Shown here in pieces: positions 12,010-25,470 of a stretch of 64,000 nucleotides of DNA. The notes under the pieces are model-generated. The model was not told where the DNA came from. It ran no database searches and saw nothing but the letters and a program-made list of their open reading frames with translations. The stretch covers positions 5,026,505 through 5,090,504 of the forward strand of contig JALIRH010000039.1 of the NCBI GenBank assembly GCA_023055505.1. Reading direction: 5' to 3'. Made by a program: the position numbers and the translations under genes. This stretch comes from Callipepla californica brunnescens. Taxonomy: Eukaryota > Chordata > Aves > Galliformes > Odontophoridae. Each line of letters begins with the position of its first letter. The first letter of the stretch is position 1.

Positions 12010-15000
12010 GTGTGCGAGATTTCAGCTCTTTGACTTCGAAGAAGAAATCATTGTAGAGAAAGTATTTCTTGAAATGATGACGGAAGCAAAATTATATTCC
12101 TTTGTAGAAAACAGGGACATTTGAAGACAGGCTTAGCATCTTTGTTCTTTGTTCCAGCAAGTGTGAATGCTCGGGCTCCTAGACCATTAATCCTTCCCCA
12201 TTTTGCTTTTTGAAGATGAGTATTGCAGAGAATGAAGCATTGTGCTCAGAAGTTCTTTTCAGAAAATATCTTTTCCCTCCACAGTCTGTTGCAGTTGTCT
12301 CATAATTTGCAGAAAACTCAGCAAGTCACAGCTTTTCTTCATCAATATTTATTTCCCAGGGACACCCCGGTGCTGCTGGGCTGTGCCCTGTGCCTGGGAC
12401 CGGGTTTGCAGTGCCTTGGGCACATGGCAGGGACTTCCCGAGGGCCCTGTGGATGCCCAGGGCTCCAGGACTTTGTTCTCCCTGCTCCCTGCCAGGGATG
12501 CCCGTGCCTCGCTGCCTGGGCTCACTCTTCCTTTACTCTCTTATTATTACTTTTACATTCATTTTTCTCTATATTGCTGGCTCCAGGACTATTTCAAACA
12601 GGTTTTCAAAATCCACTATCGTGAGGCTCAAAAACTTAATTTACTGCCTCCCATAGCACCTTAGCGTGAATATTAGGCAAAACTAAATAATGTTTCCCAT
12701 ATATTTTCTTTATCAAGTGCTGCTCTTGTTGGGTAACTTTCAAAATCCTTCAAACATATCTACTTTTCTTGCTGAAGATGGTTCCTAAAGATGACATCAA
12801 TATCTCACTGACTTTTGAGTCAGCTGTAAGTGTAGTTTATCCCATTCCCCGTTTTTTGCTGGAACTGCCTTATTTCCACAGTTACTCAGTCCTGGTATAT
12901 CAGTCCATGTTTTTTTAAAGTACCTCAACACATCTCTGGAATATTTTCCTTTAAAAGGCATTCTGTCATTTTGCAGCCAGTTTGAAAAAACATCGGCTTT
13001 GCTATAGAAAAGGAAGGCAGTTCTCCCAGACTCCTTTTTGGTGGTCCTCACTCCAAATACCCAGAACTTTTGCACACTTCTGCAGTGCAGAAACCCACCT
13101 GCAGCAGGAGCAGGGTGCTGCTGGGATGGGGCGGGGGGGGGGGGTCACCTTCTGTGTGCACAGACAGCCTTTTCTGCAGTGAATTCTTCACTGTATGGAT
13201 GCTGCGTCATCGTACACCTGGTGATGAACTTTATTTGGTTTAATTAGTGCGATTGAGATCAGTGTGTTAGCGGGGAGGAGCCGCATGGTGGTGGCATGGC
13301 TCACACCCAGGCAGGGTCAGCCCCGAGAGCAGTGAGGTGGCTCCTGGTGTGAAATGGGTGACCTGGAACAGCCTCGAGCTGTTACAGGAGTGAATCTGTC
13401 TTTCTATTTGTCTTTCCACTTCTGTTTATGTCTCATGTTCTCTCTTTCCCATATTATTATGTAGCTCTCTCTTCTCTGCTTGCATAGATATTTTTGGATA
13501 AAAGCCATCCTTCATTCAAACTTTTTAGGGCTTCCATGTTTACAGTTTCCTCACCGTGTTAAAATTACGATGAATCTGCAGTACTTATATGAAGATTTTC
13601 CCTACAGTTACCAGAATAAATTTCACTACTGTTGTATTGCAGCTTCTGTAGTCTTGTCACACACCTTTCTTCTCTGCATTTTTTTTCTCCGTGGAAAGAT
13701 TTAAGACACATTTTCCACTCAGAGGCACTGTAGTGTTGCGTTTCATTACAGAACATTGCAAATTTTCACAGTTGCCTTTTTCTACTGCTCATGCTCCTCT
13801 GCTGTCAAATACTTTCACCAGTCAGGACAAATTCCCAATAATTGCTATGGATGTTTAAGCAAAATTGTTCAAGAGGACAAGGCCTGCTCATGCTGGTGGC
13901 TGGGCAAGGCTCACAGCCCATGCAAACCCATAAACCAAGAGGGTTTTTCTTCATGCTCCATTTAACACAGGGAAACGTCAGGGTTCTCACAAGCTCTGTG
14001 AACGCAGCACAGTGCATATCTGATGAAGGACGTTCCTTGCACAAGCTGGCTGCTGTTTCTGTGCTGGCCAGCTCCTGCCCTGCTACTGCTGCCATCAGCA
14101 AGGTGAGAGCCCCACAGTAAGCAACCAGCATGGACGGCACGAGAGAACCAGCAGGTTTCCTGCCTGGCCAGCACTTGTACATGTTTTATGACATTGCTCA
14201 GAGTGCATTAACACCAGACTGCGACACAAGTAGAAGTGCGAACCTGAGGGTCATTCAGTGCTGTGAAGTTTCCCACTTTATCAGTTACAGAAGCATCCCT
14301 GCTAACTTTGCACTGTGAAAATTCAACATTCAATATACTCATGATTTCTCAGCTCTTAAATGGTGTGGAGGAGCCCAAACGAGGGCGTGCTGGGCTGGCC
14401 CCACACCCTGCAGCTACGTGGTGCTGTACTGTGACCCACAATACCTTGACCCACAACCCACGTTGCTGCTGGGTCTGACTGGTCATCATGGGCCTCCTCA
14501 TGGCCAGGCCCTACCCTTCCGCTGCCAGTACCAATCTCAGGGCTGCAAGTCCTCAAAATGCCACTGGTAATAGGACAAATACAGTAATGATTGGGGGAAG
14601 AAAAAAGCACAAAAGCACATGAGTTCCTTCTAAAGAACTGTTCCTTGGAACATCTTTGATAAAAGAGTTTTCATCAGACATAGTATATCATCAAAGCCAA
14701 GGAGTTCCAGTGATACGTGAGATAGATTGCTAACAAAATTTTGGGGAAGAATTACAAATCTTCTCTCATTTCAAAGTCATGTAATTGGCATTTGTGAGCA
14801 TCTCAAAGTAGAAGAGGACGCTTACAGAAGTGTTGAAAACGTCCCTGGAATATTTATGTTGCTCAGCTTTAGAAGCCTCACAACAGCATCAGAAGGAGCC
14901 CAGCCTGGAGGCTGAAGGGCTGTCAGTCTCCTTCAGAGCAGATTTCAGCACTCTGGAGCTGGGTGCCCGTCACAGTGCCATTCATTCCAAAGTGAAATCA

Positions 15001-18000
15001 CAGCACAGTCCAATGTCTGAAGTTCTAAGAGAACACAGCTCCTATTTCTGGCAGATTTGTGGCTGAATACCCTTGGAATGTAACTTTCAACTCCCAAAGT
15101 TTTGCATGTTTCAGTCTCTTCAGTTGATGGAGCATTGATTTCAGTTTTTGTACTCATACTGACTTCAGCACTGACATCTGGGGGTTTCCCCAAACCTCTC
15201 TTGCTGCGTGCCAATGAGCAGCCTCGTGGTTTCAGTGGTGGTGGTAAGAGTCCTCCATGCTCCTGTCTCAGGGACAAGAGGAAAACATTGGATGCCAAAC
15301 CCAAGTCGTGCTTGGGCGGCAGAACTGCCTCAGCACAGCCAGTTCCTGGAGCAGAGCCCCACTGTCAGCACCCAGAGCAGCCACCATCTTCCATGGCTCC
15401 ATGGTGTAGCAACAGGAAAATAAAATCTGCATGCTCTTCACCGTCCAGCTTACTGATAAGCAAAAATGAAGCCTGGAGCCTTCTGGAGTGTAAGGCACGC
15501 TGTACTCATAAACAGATGTCTTATTTATTTTATCATGTGTTACATGAATAAATAATAAAAGCGCCACAGTAGTAAAGTATGGATGAGGTGGAGTGAAGAC
15601 TGCTGATATTCCTGTATTTAAAATATACGGGAAAAAAAAGGAGACACACAGCAAGGCTTTAGCCACTATTTTTGCAAAAAGAAAGGCACTCAGCAGCTAA
15701 TAAATAAGAGCAGTCAGTTGTGTTAGGGCAGTTAGGGTGGGGGGTTTGCTCCAGGGCTCTGCCTGAACCCCCTGAGCACCCCAGGCTGCTGAGAGCATCA
15801 CCCACTGAGCAGCAGTGCTGGAGTCACTGCAGGGCAGAGGGAGGTACATGGAGCATGAGCTGCAGGGATGGGCCTGCAGGCACCCAGCCGAAAGGAAATA
15901 ATATTGTTGTGTTCATCAGAAATATAAATCATATCAAGCGTATGCAAATTCCATAAATCATACACATATGCACCTGGCTGCCGGTGAGTAAATCCCAGCT
16001 AATTGCCTAGATATTCCCAAAACAGATGTCTCAGATCCAGTATGCGCCTCTCATATGCACTGTTTGCTTCTGTGGCAGTAAAAACCATACATAAAATATT
16101 AACCAAGCCAAAATGCAAAGGGAAGGGCTCAGAGAAGCATGCCTGCTGCAGGAATGGCTGTAAAGGGCACTTAGATAAATTTTCCTGCTCCCCAACATGT
16201 AATGGGGAAAGGAGTGCTTCCTGCCTGGCAGTGCTTCCAGGGTAGGCTGACTTCTCCAGAACTTTTCTAAAAAAAACCAAACCACCCCTATGATCAAATC
16301 TGTGCCTTCTTGCCAAATTCTTTTTTCTTCTCTTCCTTAGAGATCCTTCAAATTGCATCTACGTGGGACGCGAAGAGAAAGGCACCACACTGACATCTAA
16401 AGACACTGATATACGTACAGCAGAATGTGACCCCACTCCATCAGTGAGCTCTGAGCCTGGCATGGGGCAGCGGGGACCAACCCCTCCCAGCAGGCTCTGC
16501 CACACTGGTGCTGCTGGTAACCAGGATCTGGTGGTTATGTGCTACATCCCTCTTGGCAAGAGGGCAGAGACTTATACGTTGGAGCTTTGGGACGCAGCGT
16601 CTCACCATGCTCATAGCTGACACACCTTCTTGTTTGAATCAAACATGACGTGCTAGGATGCTTGGCTTTACCCACTGGGCTTCACACTGTCAGGGTGCCC
16701 TGGCTCTCCTTGCAGGGTGCCCAGCTGAGACCAGTGCAGCTCAGGGACCACCAATCCCTGGCTGAACCTGTCAGGTGAGCTCCAACAGGAGGCAAAGAAT
16801 GAGCCAAATTTGCAGTATTATAAGAAAGAGTGATTACAAATAACAATAACCCCCTGATACTTCAAGTACAACGTCTTACAGGAACTGCTGAGGCAGCTGG
16901 ATTCTGCATAAAGATTACTTTACGATAATGCCACGAGGTTGGGGAGCTTAGCACAATTCACAGCTCTGCCTGAGTGCTGATAATTTCAAGAGCAAAGCTC
17001 ACCATCTCCTGGTTTGGCCCGGGGTGAAGGCTGAGCTCCGGAGAGGTGTCAGAGTACAGCGGTGCTGGGAGCTGGCCCCTCTGCTTTCCCTCCTCCTCCA
17101 TTCTAGAACAAAGGGAGCCAGCTGCAGAGCGGATGTACACTGAGACAGTCCCCACTTCTGAAAACATTAACACTACAACCCAACTTATTATTTTAAGTCT
17201 GGATTTTAACTTTTTCATCTTATTTTTCTGTGCTCAGTAACTTCTGCTATACTCAACAACTACACCGTATCCATTTTGCTATACTCCTACAAGCAAGGTT
17301 TGTGGCATGCAAGCACAGCACAACGCCAGGTGTCCCAGCCTCAGTGAGGGACAGCCAGATCACCAGCAGGAGCTGTGCTGCAGCAGGACACAGCTCACAC
17401 CCGGAGCTGTGCTGTGGCTCTGCAGCAGCATGGCAGCATCCTGCAGGGCTGCCTTGTAGCAGTGCTGAGCAGCAAGCACAGCAGCTGGTGCCAGGCACGA
17501 CTTACAGCTACAGCCTCATTAATCTGGGTATCATATCTGCATAATAAAGCAGTGCTGCAGCTCTTCCATGAGGCAGAGCACCCACCAGCTTTTATTCACT
17601 CTGACACTGGGCTGGAAACCAGACCCGAATGTTTCTCTGACTCAGCATTTATTTTATCATGTACCAAAGCTGGAATATGAATGCAGACATACTTTTATCA
17701 CATTTTTCAGCTCAACACTTCTTTTCCATCCAGCGCTTCAATGCTTCTAAGTTTGAAGAACCAATGTCAAAACCTCTCTGATTGGTGAACAGCTGTGCTG
17801 AGTGCTTGTGCATGTGTACAGAAACACACACAATAGTTTACAGTTGGATCTTCCACTGCCATCCAGTTTGGGGTCTGCAGGGCAATGTGTCTCACGCTTG
17901 CAGATTTGATGTTTTATGTCTTAACTTATGCATGGATGAGGGCTGGCAGTGTGTTCTCAGCCTGGAGCTGCTGTGACACATCCTCTCCATCCTTAAATCA

Positions 18001-18689
18001 AGCACAGGCTTCGTGCATGGTACTATAAAGAACACTATGCAATGATTTCTTACTGTGCTTACTGTCTGAAGTTGAGCTGGTGTATCCTGCAGCACAGCGA
18101 CGCCACGGATTGCAGTGGCAGCAAGGAGCTGGAGTGATTTCCTGTGCCGACGCTTACAGTTCCTATTCCTCATTGACAAATAGACATTGGCAAATGAAAT
18201 TGTGTGTCAGTCAGTGGTGAAATGTGGGCCATTATTCATGGCAATTCTCTGCATTACTGTAGCGGAGGCAGCAGAGTGTAGTTCCTGTCCAAGAAAAAAA
18301 AGAAGCAAAAAAGAAAGAAACAGCTACAATTTGGGCTGAGGAATGTAAATTCTGTGCCACTGAAAGAGGAAACGCCAACTTTACTGCAAAATGAATAAAA
18401 AGTGACCATTTTTCTGCATCCTGGACCTCAGTTCTGGCATTAGAGATGCGATATCTTATCATCATATTGCTCATGGAATCATCTTAATAAGTTTCTCCTT
18501 TTCTGCACACCTCCTAAAAGAAATACACAAAGAAGTTCCAAAACAGTGAGGTACTCATCCCACAAAAACCACACAGGGATACGGCCAAGGTACACCTGGC
18601 TATGGGTCCTTGGAGGCAGCGATGTAACTGAACCGATCGGAATGTTCACTCCCAGAGTGAGTCCCACGCAGAGACACAGGGAGGAGTGT
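12010..18689. other. Unique non-coding sequence, no gene seen
   Basis: Unique sequence of mixed composition with no recognisable exon chain. It contains a G12 run, listed separately, and an ATGCAAAT octamer (POU-type site) at 15942-15949 in an AT-rich patch. A GC-rich stretch at 17310-17500 repeats GGAGCTGTGCTG twice. Polypyrimidine-AG sequences are common (for example ending at 16340) but do not build a gene model. Confidence 0.55.
13123..13144 (+). repeat. G-rich tract with G12 run, quadruplex-prone
   Basis: GGGAT, then GGGGC, then twelve G residues at 13133-13144. There are enough G runs with short loops to fold a G-quadruplex on the plus strand. Homopolymer G runs this long are often miscalled, so the exact length is uncertain. 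Confidence 0.7.
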
Positions 18690-19060
18690 GGGCCTGGAGC
18701 ATCTCTCCCGCCAGGGCAGGCTGAGAGCCCTGGGGCTGTTCAGTCTGGAGAGGTGAACGCTGAAAGAGATCTGGTCGCTGTCTACAAATATCTTAAGGGG
18801 AAGTATCAAGAGGATGGGGCCAGGCTCTTTTTTGCGGTGCCTTTACACAGTAAAGGGACTGGGCACAAACTGGGACCCAGGGAGTTTTATATGCATGAGA
18901 AAAAAAAGCTTCCCTGTAAGGGTGGCAGAGCTCTGGCACTGGCACTGGCACACCCACCTGCCTGTGGTCGTGGGCAATATGCCCCAGGTATCCCTGCTCG
19001 AAGCTGGGGTTGGATGGGATGATCCCAGGTGGCCCCTGCCAAACTCAGCCATTCTGTGGT
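18690..19060 (+). mobile_element. CR1 LINE, 5'-truncated 3' part
   Basis: A plus-strand CR1 copy. It begins near GGCCTGGAGCATCTCTC, which matches the CR1 RT C-terminal coding region. It continues with a frame reading DLVAVYKYLKGKYQEDGAR, then GTGHKLGPREFYMHEKKK, the usual CR1 C-terminal phrases with substitutions. After a shortened segment it ends with GGTTGGATGGGATGATCCCAGGTGGCCCC and ATTCTGTGG, the CR1 3' end. Truncation at the 5' side is the normal outcome of target-primed reverse transcription. The 158-codon open frame 18546-19022 overlaps it and is LINE-derived downstream of about codon 50, not a host gene. Confidence 0.93.
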
Positions 19061-22000
19061 TCACATTTCTCATGTCCTCGAAAGAATGTCTTTGCAAACA
19101 GTAATCAAATCAGATGTGATTCTTACCATTAATGGGTTTTGCTTGGCAGCTGAATAATAAGCTTGCTAACAGTATTCTCACATCATCATTTTACTCAGGA
19201 TATGTTTAAATGATCTAGTTGTAAAAACCACAGTAGTTGACATGGGTTCATGGCTATTGCTATTTTTTCCTAATGCATTGTCAAAGACCCTGAAACTTTG
19301 TGCTGTGAAGGCCACTGCGAACAAAAAGCTGTTTGGGGCTCCCAGCTACGACCATGCCACACACAGCTATCAGCTCTGGGAATATATTTAGACTGCACAA
19401 AGTGTGTGGGTGCCTGTGCCTCGGGGTGGGGGGCATCATCCTCTGTGCCATGCCTGTGGTGACTCCTCTTTGTCTTGCTAGGACGCCGTGGTATTTTACC
19501 CTTCCTCTGTCCTTAGAGAAAAGCAGTCAGAATACTGCCCTTAAGCATTGCTTTGGGAAACAAGTTTCCAGAGAGGGAGGGTGGGGAACCACGTGCAAAT
19601 GTTTTATAAAATGGACCAGGATCTTCCTCCGTGGGTGGAAGAAATTCTCTGCATGTGTTAATGTGTAGTTATGTTCACAAGATGTAGGGGCACAGTGCAG
19701 TATTGATAGGAACTGAAATATCTAACTACTACAATATTTGTCCACTTCTTGATCGTTCCTTCTTCTTAAATGTGCTGACATACATGTGTGTTATTTAATT
19801 ATAGTAATTCTGTTAAAGACAAGATAGCAGAAAGGTTTTATTTATCTAGCTTGCATAACAAGTGACCAGCCACACTCTGAGATTCCTCCTACAATACACA
19901 CTCCAGGTCTCCAGGAGCCTTCATCATCTTCATAATGACTGAGCAAGAACAGATATTGTATTTTCTTGTGTTTCCTTCTCTTTTGTAATTCTGCTATTAT
20001 TTCATACAGTGTTCGCTGAGGAGCATGAGCAACGTGAAAATCCCAACCACAACTCACAGAGCTGCCACGTTTCTGGGCTGTGGTTGGAAAACCAGCTGTG
20101 ATTATCCTTGTGTCAGCCTGCAGCTGTCCTGACCACACTGTGCAGTGGCACCCAGAGAAGCCCTGGGGCTGCAGGCAGAGCACCACCACACTCAGCCCTC
20201 CGTTGGCTGCAGCACTGCATCGACATCTTGCTCCACACTCCTGGGCAGTGAAAATGTGCTGGGTGAATTATTCACTAGGTCTGTTGGAGTCACGGAGGAT
20301 CTTTCAGTTAGTTTTGATGGGGTCTGGGTCAGACCTTTACAAAGAAGTGAATGACCAATCCTAAAAGCACCTCTGCTGACACATTTGATATTCACAGCCA
20401 AATGCCGGAATTCTCAACCATTTATGACAAATAACCGTCACCTCACAGCACTGCACTTGCAGAAATGCTCTCAGAATACACAAAGCCAGCAGCAGGATTC
20501 CATGTAGTCCTGTGAAATACTTTGCCTTGGCATAACTGCAGCAACCGCTGAAAGAGTTCACCCACACGCAACGCTTGTGGGAATGCGTTTGCATGGTGAG
20601 AGAGCCTCAGGATGCACTCAGTCACAAACCCAAGAATAATCCCCAGTAAAACGCACCAGTAGGCAGCACTGAGCACACACACAGCTCTGCTGCCGTCTCA
20701 CTTGGTGCTTGTGGCTCTGGATAAGAAAACTCTAGCTGAGGATGGATGGATGAAGTGTCTCAACCACAGTGCTCCTTATGGAGATGAGGTTAAACCTGAG
20801 AAGCTTCCTGCAAGCACAGTGTGAGCACCATGACCTGGTCTGCCCAGCTCCCCGTGACCAGAACCCAGCACACAGCGCACAGCAGCCCCTGCTGTCCCCC
20901 CAGAGAATTGGGCACAAGGCACACAGGCCATAGATGGGATGCTGTGCCTGGGTGATCCCCAGCTGACCCTGCACTGCAGAGCTGCAGGGGGACCCGGGCA
21001 GCACCTGGAGGCCTGGGGACAAACCCAGCATCATTGGGCAGGGCTGGCAGCTGGGCACTGGCTCTGACAGTGGAGATGCATTTCTCCTTTCATTTCCTCC
21101 TCTTTGTCCTTGTGTAGAATTGACTTTAATTAAGCTCATGAAGCTTCTGCGTGCAGAAATCTAAATGTCTTTTGAATCAAATGACAGCATCAGGAGAGAA
21201 ATGACTGCAGTGTACCGTAGAAATGTTACTCCACAAATGAAAGTACCTTTGAATGTTGGTTTTGTTTTCCTGTTTTTACCTCCAGGTAATTTCCTTAAAC
21301 TTCCTGCCTGTCCACTCTTCTCATTCTCACCAGCACTAGAAAAGCAGTGCCCAAGGGAGAGCTGAGGTTGGAGTTTCAGAGGGGGCTGGGCTGCAGGCCC
21401 TATAAATATTGCATCAGCTCAATTCAGTAAGAGGTTCTTCGGGCTGCTGATCTGAATCACATCACCAGTAATGCAAAAAGTACCGTGCCGCACTGAATCA
21501 GATGTCGTGGTCTTGCAAGCAAACACCAACAAACATCAGGGACCGTGCACTGCTGGGCTCCCCCAGCCTGCACAGCTCAGCTCCTTGGTGCAGCACGGGG
21601 CAGTGCTGGATGGAGCCTGGAGCCTCTCACTGACCATGGTGCTCAGGAATTACCGCTGAGAGCAAAAGCTGTGGTGCTCAATCCAGATCTTTATGTCACT
21701 ACAGTACCAAAATCCGCAAGGTCACACTGATTTTCTCCCCGTGCCGTGGCCGTCGGAGCCCTGCTGATCACTGATTCCTAGTTCCATGCTTACTCTGCGT
21801 GTGAATGTGTGCTTCCTCAAAGAGACAAATACTGCAAGAATCATGTATAAAGTAGGGGCTAACAAACTTCCAAACTGGAGTTAAAATTTGTCTTAATTAT
21901 GATAAACTCAAGTGGAAAAGTTGTAATTATTTGCTAGGTTCAGCTCTGGGAGTCATAATGTGCACGCACAGATAACTGGGTGTCGAGGAAAATGACTGCT

Positions 22001-25000
22001 GTCCTGTATACTGGCCTTGCTCCCTGTGAAGACATTCCTTAGAAGCTCTGGGCAGAGGATAGTAAAGAGGAGCAGCACTAAGTGCCATCATGAGGACTGC
22101 CTGCCTGTGGGATTAGTGCACTGCAAACCCAATGAGAAGCTCAGGTTTGTTTTACGTGGGTCTTCCACAGCATTGCTGTGAGTCAGCAGGAAGAACTGCA
22201 TAATTAACTGTTTGAAATATTCTTGTTGGTGCCTGGTGGTTTTTCCTGTTGAGGTATTTCTGCTTGAATGTCAGCAGCTATGGTGAAATGTAAAGGAAAT
22301 GGTGTGTTTGGCGTCAACGTGTGCCTGTTAGAAGAGACGCTACCTTGATGCAATTGCTTCACGAGGTAACACTAATTTTGTTTTCACATCTTGCTTATAG
22401 AATAAAGTCTCACTCTAATTTGTGTGTTCTACAAAGGCATGCAGCATAGTGCTGTAATCCTCATTGCATTTTGACACGGACCATTAGGATAAACAGCAGA
22501 ACTTACACACCACAAGCGCAATGAGCAACCCCAAGTGCATCTTACTCATCTTTGGGTTTTAAAATTCTATTTCACTTTTGGAATACAAACAGAAAAAAAT
22601 GGACAGAACAGAGGGGAAATGGAAAGGAATATGTATACTGTGCAACATCTTTAGTATTCCAGGGTGAGAAAGCAGCAAGCAGAGAGTTTACTGTGTGCCC
22701 TTTCATTCGAAAGGCCACCTGCCAGCTCGTTCCCATTTTCCCTGCACAGAGTTATCAGATGCATGTAAATGGAGGCACTCCTGGGACGGGCACACCGCTC
22801 CACCGCAGTGGGAGCGTCCACTCTGATTGCAGTTGCTTCTCTTTGGTGTGTGTTGAGCGGAGCATCTCAGAGCAAAACTTGCAACGTGTACCACCAACAC
22901 GTTCCAAATGAAGCCACTCGTGAATGAAACAAGTCCTTCTATTCTGACAGCAACTGCAGCCCAAGTGTCTGCGTGGCCTTTAACACAACCATCCCCTGGC
23001 TGTAGTGTCACCGTGTTGCTCTGCAGGTGTGCAGAGAGCATTGGCACAGAGAAAGGCTCCCACTTCTCACGTGGGGCACAGCAGTGCTGCTGCATTTCTG
23101 GCCCAGGCACTGAGCTGCCAGCACCACCCACGGCCATGCTGGGGGCAGCCATGCTCTTGCTTCTGTTGTTGTCTCTTTCTCTCCAATTGTTTCATTTCCC
23201 CACTAAATAAATGATTAATCACATTAGGCAACTACTGACCCTATCATGAGTGCTACTTAAGTGCTGGCTTTATTAAACATGGGTTTCAGGTGCCAGACCC
23301 ACTCAGCAACGTGTCATGGCAGACAGCGTCCCACGGAACACCAAAGCACCAACCCAACCACTCCTCCATGTACTCACCAGCTCCAAGAGAGGTGGCTCAG
23401 AGCAAGTGCCACAGACAAAGGCAGGGAAAGGACAGCAGTGTCTCCAGGTGCCTTTTCCAGCAGCAGAGATGTTCAGACATCTGCAGAGGGGCGGCAGCTT
23501 CAGAACCGCACCACCAGAAGGGTCCTGGAAGTGCAGCATGACTGTGGTGGGGTAGGGGCTCTCCCTCGCCATAATCCATCTGGTTGCTCTTCTGTGTTCT
23601 TTAACCTGCTGAAAAGTTCTGTGTTCTCAATGGATGCCAAAATTAAGGCAGGCTTGAGCAATTTGGAGGTGGGTATGAGAACAACGAACTGATAAAGCTG
23701 GATACAATTTCTAACAGGATATTTCAGATATATCCTCATATTGGCGGCGTACTACTGCAGAGTAGCACAGTTATCTGACCAGAAAAGCCATCTGAAATGG
23801 ATAAACACCGAATAACCGAGTAATGATCGCGCAGAGCAGAAGGTGTTTTCCACACAGAATTTCCCCAAATTTCCCCCAGGTTTCCCTGAATTTCATTTAC
23901 ATTAAATTCCATGGACAAGAAAAGAAGCTTTTCACTTTTGATGAAATCAGTGGCAGATGCGTGACTGTAAGTGAGGTCTGGTATCAGTAGCATGGAAAGA
24001 TAACCAAATAAATTTATAATTATGAGACACTTAGAGAATTATGAGAAATAAAGGATCAAACACACTCATTATCAGGGGATATGAGCCGAAATGACAGGCT
24101 GTATCAACATGCCATGCTGAGAAGATAAAGATCATGTTACCTCTGAATTTTTCATATCCTCCAAAGGTCAAAACCACTTCACCATAAAATTTTTGGTGCC
24201 ACAAAGCTCATAAGTTGAAAATGCTTTTTTGTTCTAATCTGGTCATGCTCACACATTATTGGAACCCTTAAATTGCTGGAACATCAAATAAAACATCAGG
24301 ATGTGATAGTCCTCATCATGACATGAGATGGAATATTCCTGAAAATCTAATCCATTGGAGATGGTAATAATTACTGTAAAATTGCTTTTGAAACTAATTT
24401 TCTCATGCACACACAAATGAAAGAGAATTACATTTCCCATTTCATTTTTCCGTTTGTTGGGCGGTGGAGGTGGGGTTTGTTTTTGTACGAAGAAGTGATG
24501 TCACCCTCTCAAATACTGGCATTTCACTTCGGTTTTGATCCCTCTTTGAAACGTGCTAATTAGGAACGTTGTGAAGGAAGCCAACTGCACCTGAAGTGCT
24601 CCATGGCCCTTTCCCCAGCAGCGCAGTCAGGTGCTGGGCCCAGCCACACCGACCTCACCGCCTGCAGCCACAGCGGAGCACCCACCTGCACCAGCGCTGC
24701 TCTCTGCTCAGCGATGACCAGATGCTGGAGGAGAGGTCACTGACTTGGAACAGTTTGCTGTTAGAACGACTGACTGCCCTGCGCCTGATCAGCCTCTCGT
24801 CAATAAGTAGCACTGACACACGCAGTTTTCTGGGAATAACCAGAGGCTCTGCGTGTCCTGTTAGTGCCTGCGCTGGCTTTGCTGATCAGACGCTCTTGCA
24901 CGCAGCACTGCTCTCAGGATAAGCCTCTGCTGTGCTCAGAGGAGTTCTCCAAGGTATCAGCCAGGAAAGACTGATTATTGGCTCGCTTTGTTCTTGTGTG

Positions 25001-25300
25001 GACAGCCTGGACTTAAATAATTTTACATTTAGTGCCCCTTGTTTCTGCCAAGGATTGTTAAGATTGGTTTTAGTTCAGTCATGGTGCAGAGTCAAGCCAA
25101 TCAGTTGCTCAAAAAGCCAATAAAATGCATTGAGAATTATCCACTTCTGTCTCTTAATCCTAGTGCTGCCTGGCTGCAGCACTGAGACTGCAAGTTCATG
25201 AACTTCTGGCACGTATGCCAAGCACCCACTCCATGGCCAGTGATCCCCTGCTGCAGGAGCATGGACAGGTGGGCAGCACTGGGCAGGGACAGCCACAGAG
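19061..25300. other. Unique non-coding sequence, no gene seen
   Basis: Unique sequence with no recognised gene or transposon. AT-rich, gene-desert-like stretches (21780-22640, 23700-24600) alternate with GC-richer ones (20790-21080, 22960-23560). A small GGAT triple lies at about 20738. Open frames up to 149 codons (22703-23152, minus strand) have no domain or compositional support. Confidence 0.55.
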
Positions 25301-25470
25301 GTGGGATGGGATGGGATGGGATGGGATGGCATGGCATGGCATGGAAGAGAATGTGATGAGACAGGATGGGATGGGACAGGACTGGGTGGGATAGGGTGGG
25401 ATAGGACAAGAAGGGACTGGACTGCACAGAACTGGAGGGGATGTGTCAGAATGGGATGGGTCAGGATGGA
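25301..25470 (+). repeat. Pentanucleotide array (GGGAT)n, degenerate
   Basis: Five perfect GGGAT units from 25303 to 25327 are followed by three GGCAT variants. Decayed copies (GGGAT, GGACA, GGGTG, AGGGT and similar) then run to about 25470. The plus strand is the G-rich one. The perfect core has GGG runs separated by AT, which fits the G-quadruplex rule. Translations of it such as PIPSHPIPSH are artefacts of the 5-nt period. Confidence 0.93.

Noticed and set aside
18546..19022. 158-codon plus-strand open frame as a host gene
   Set aside because: Most of it is the C-terminal part of CR1 reverse transcriptase in a truncated element.
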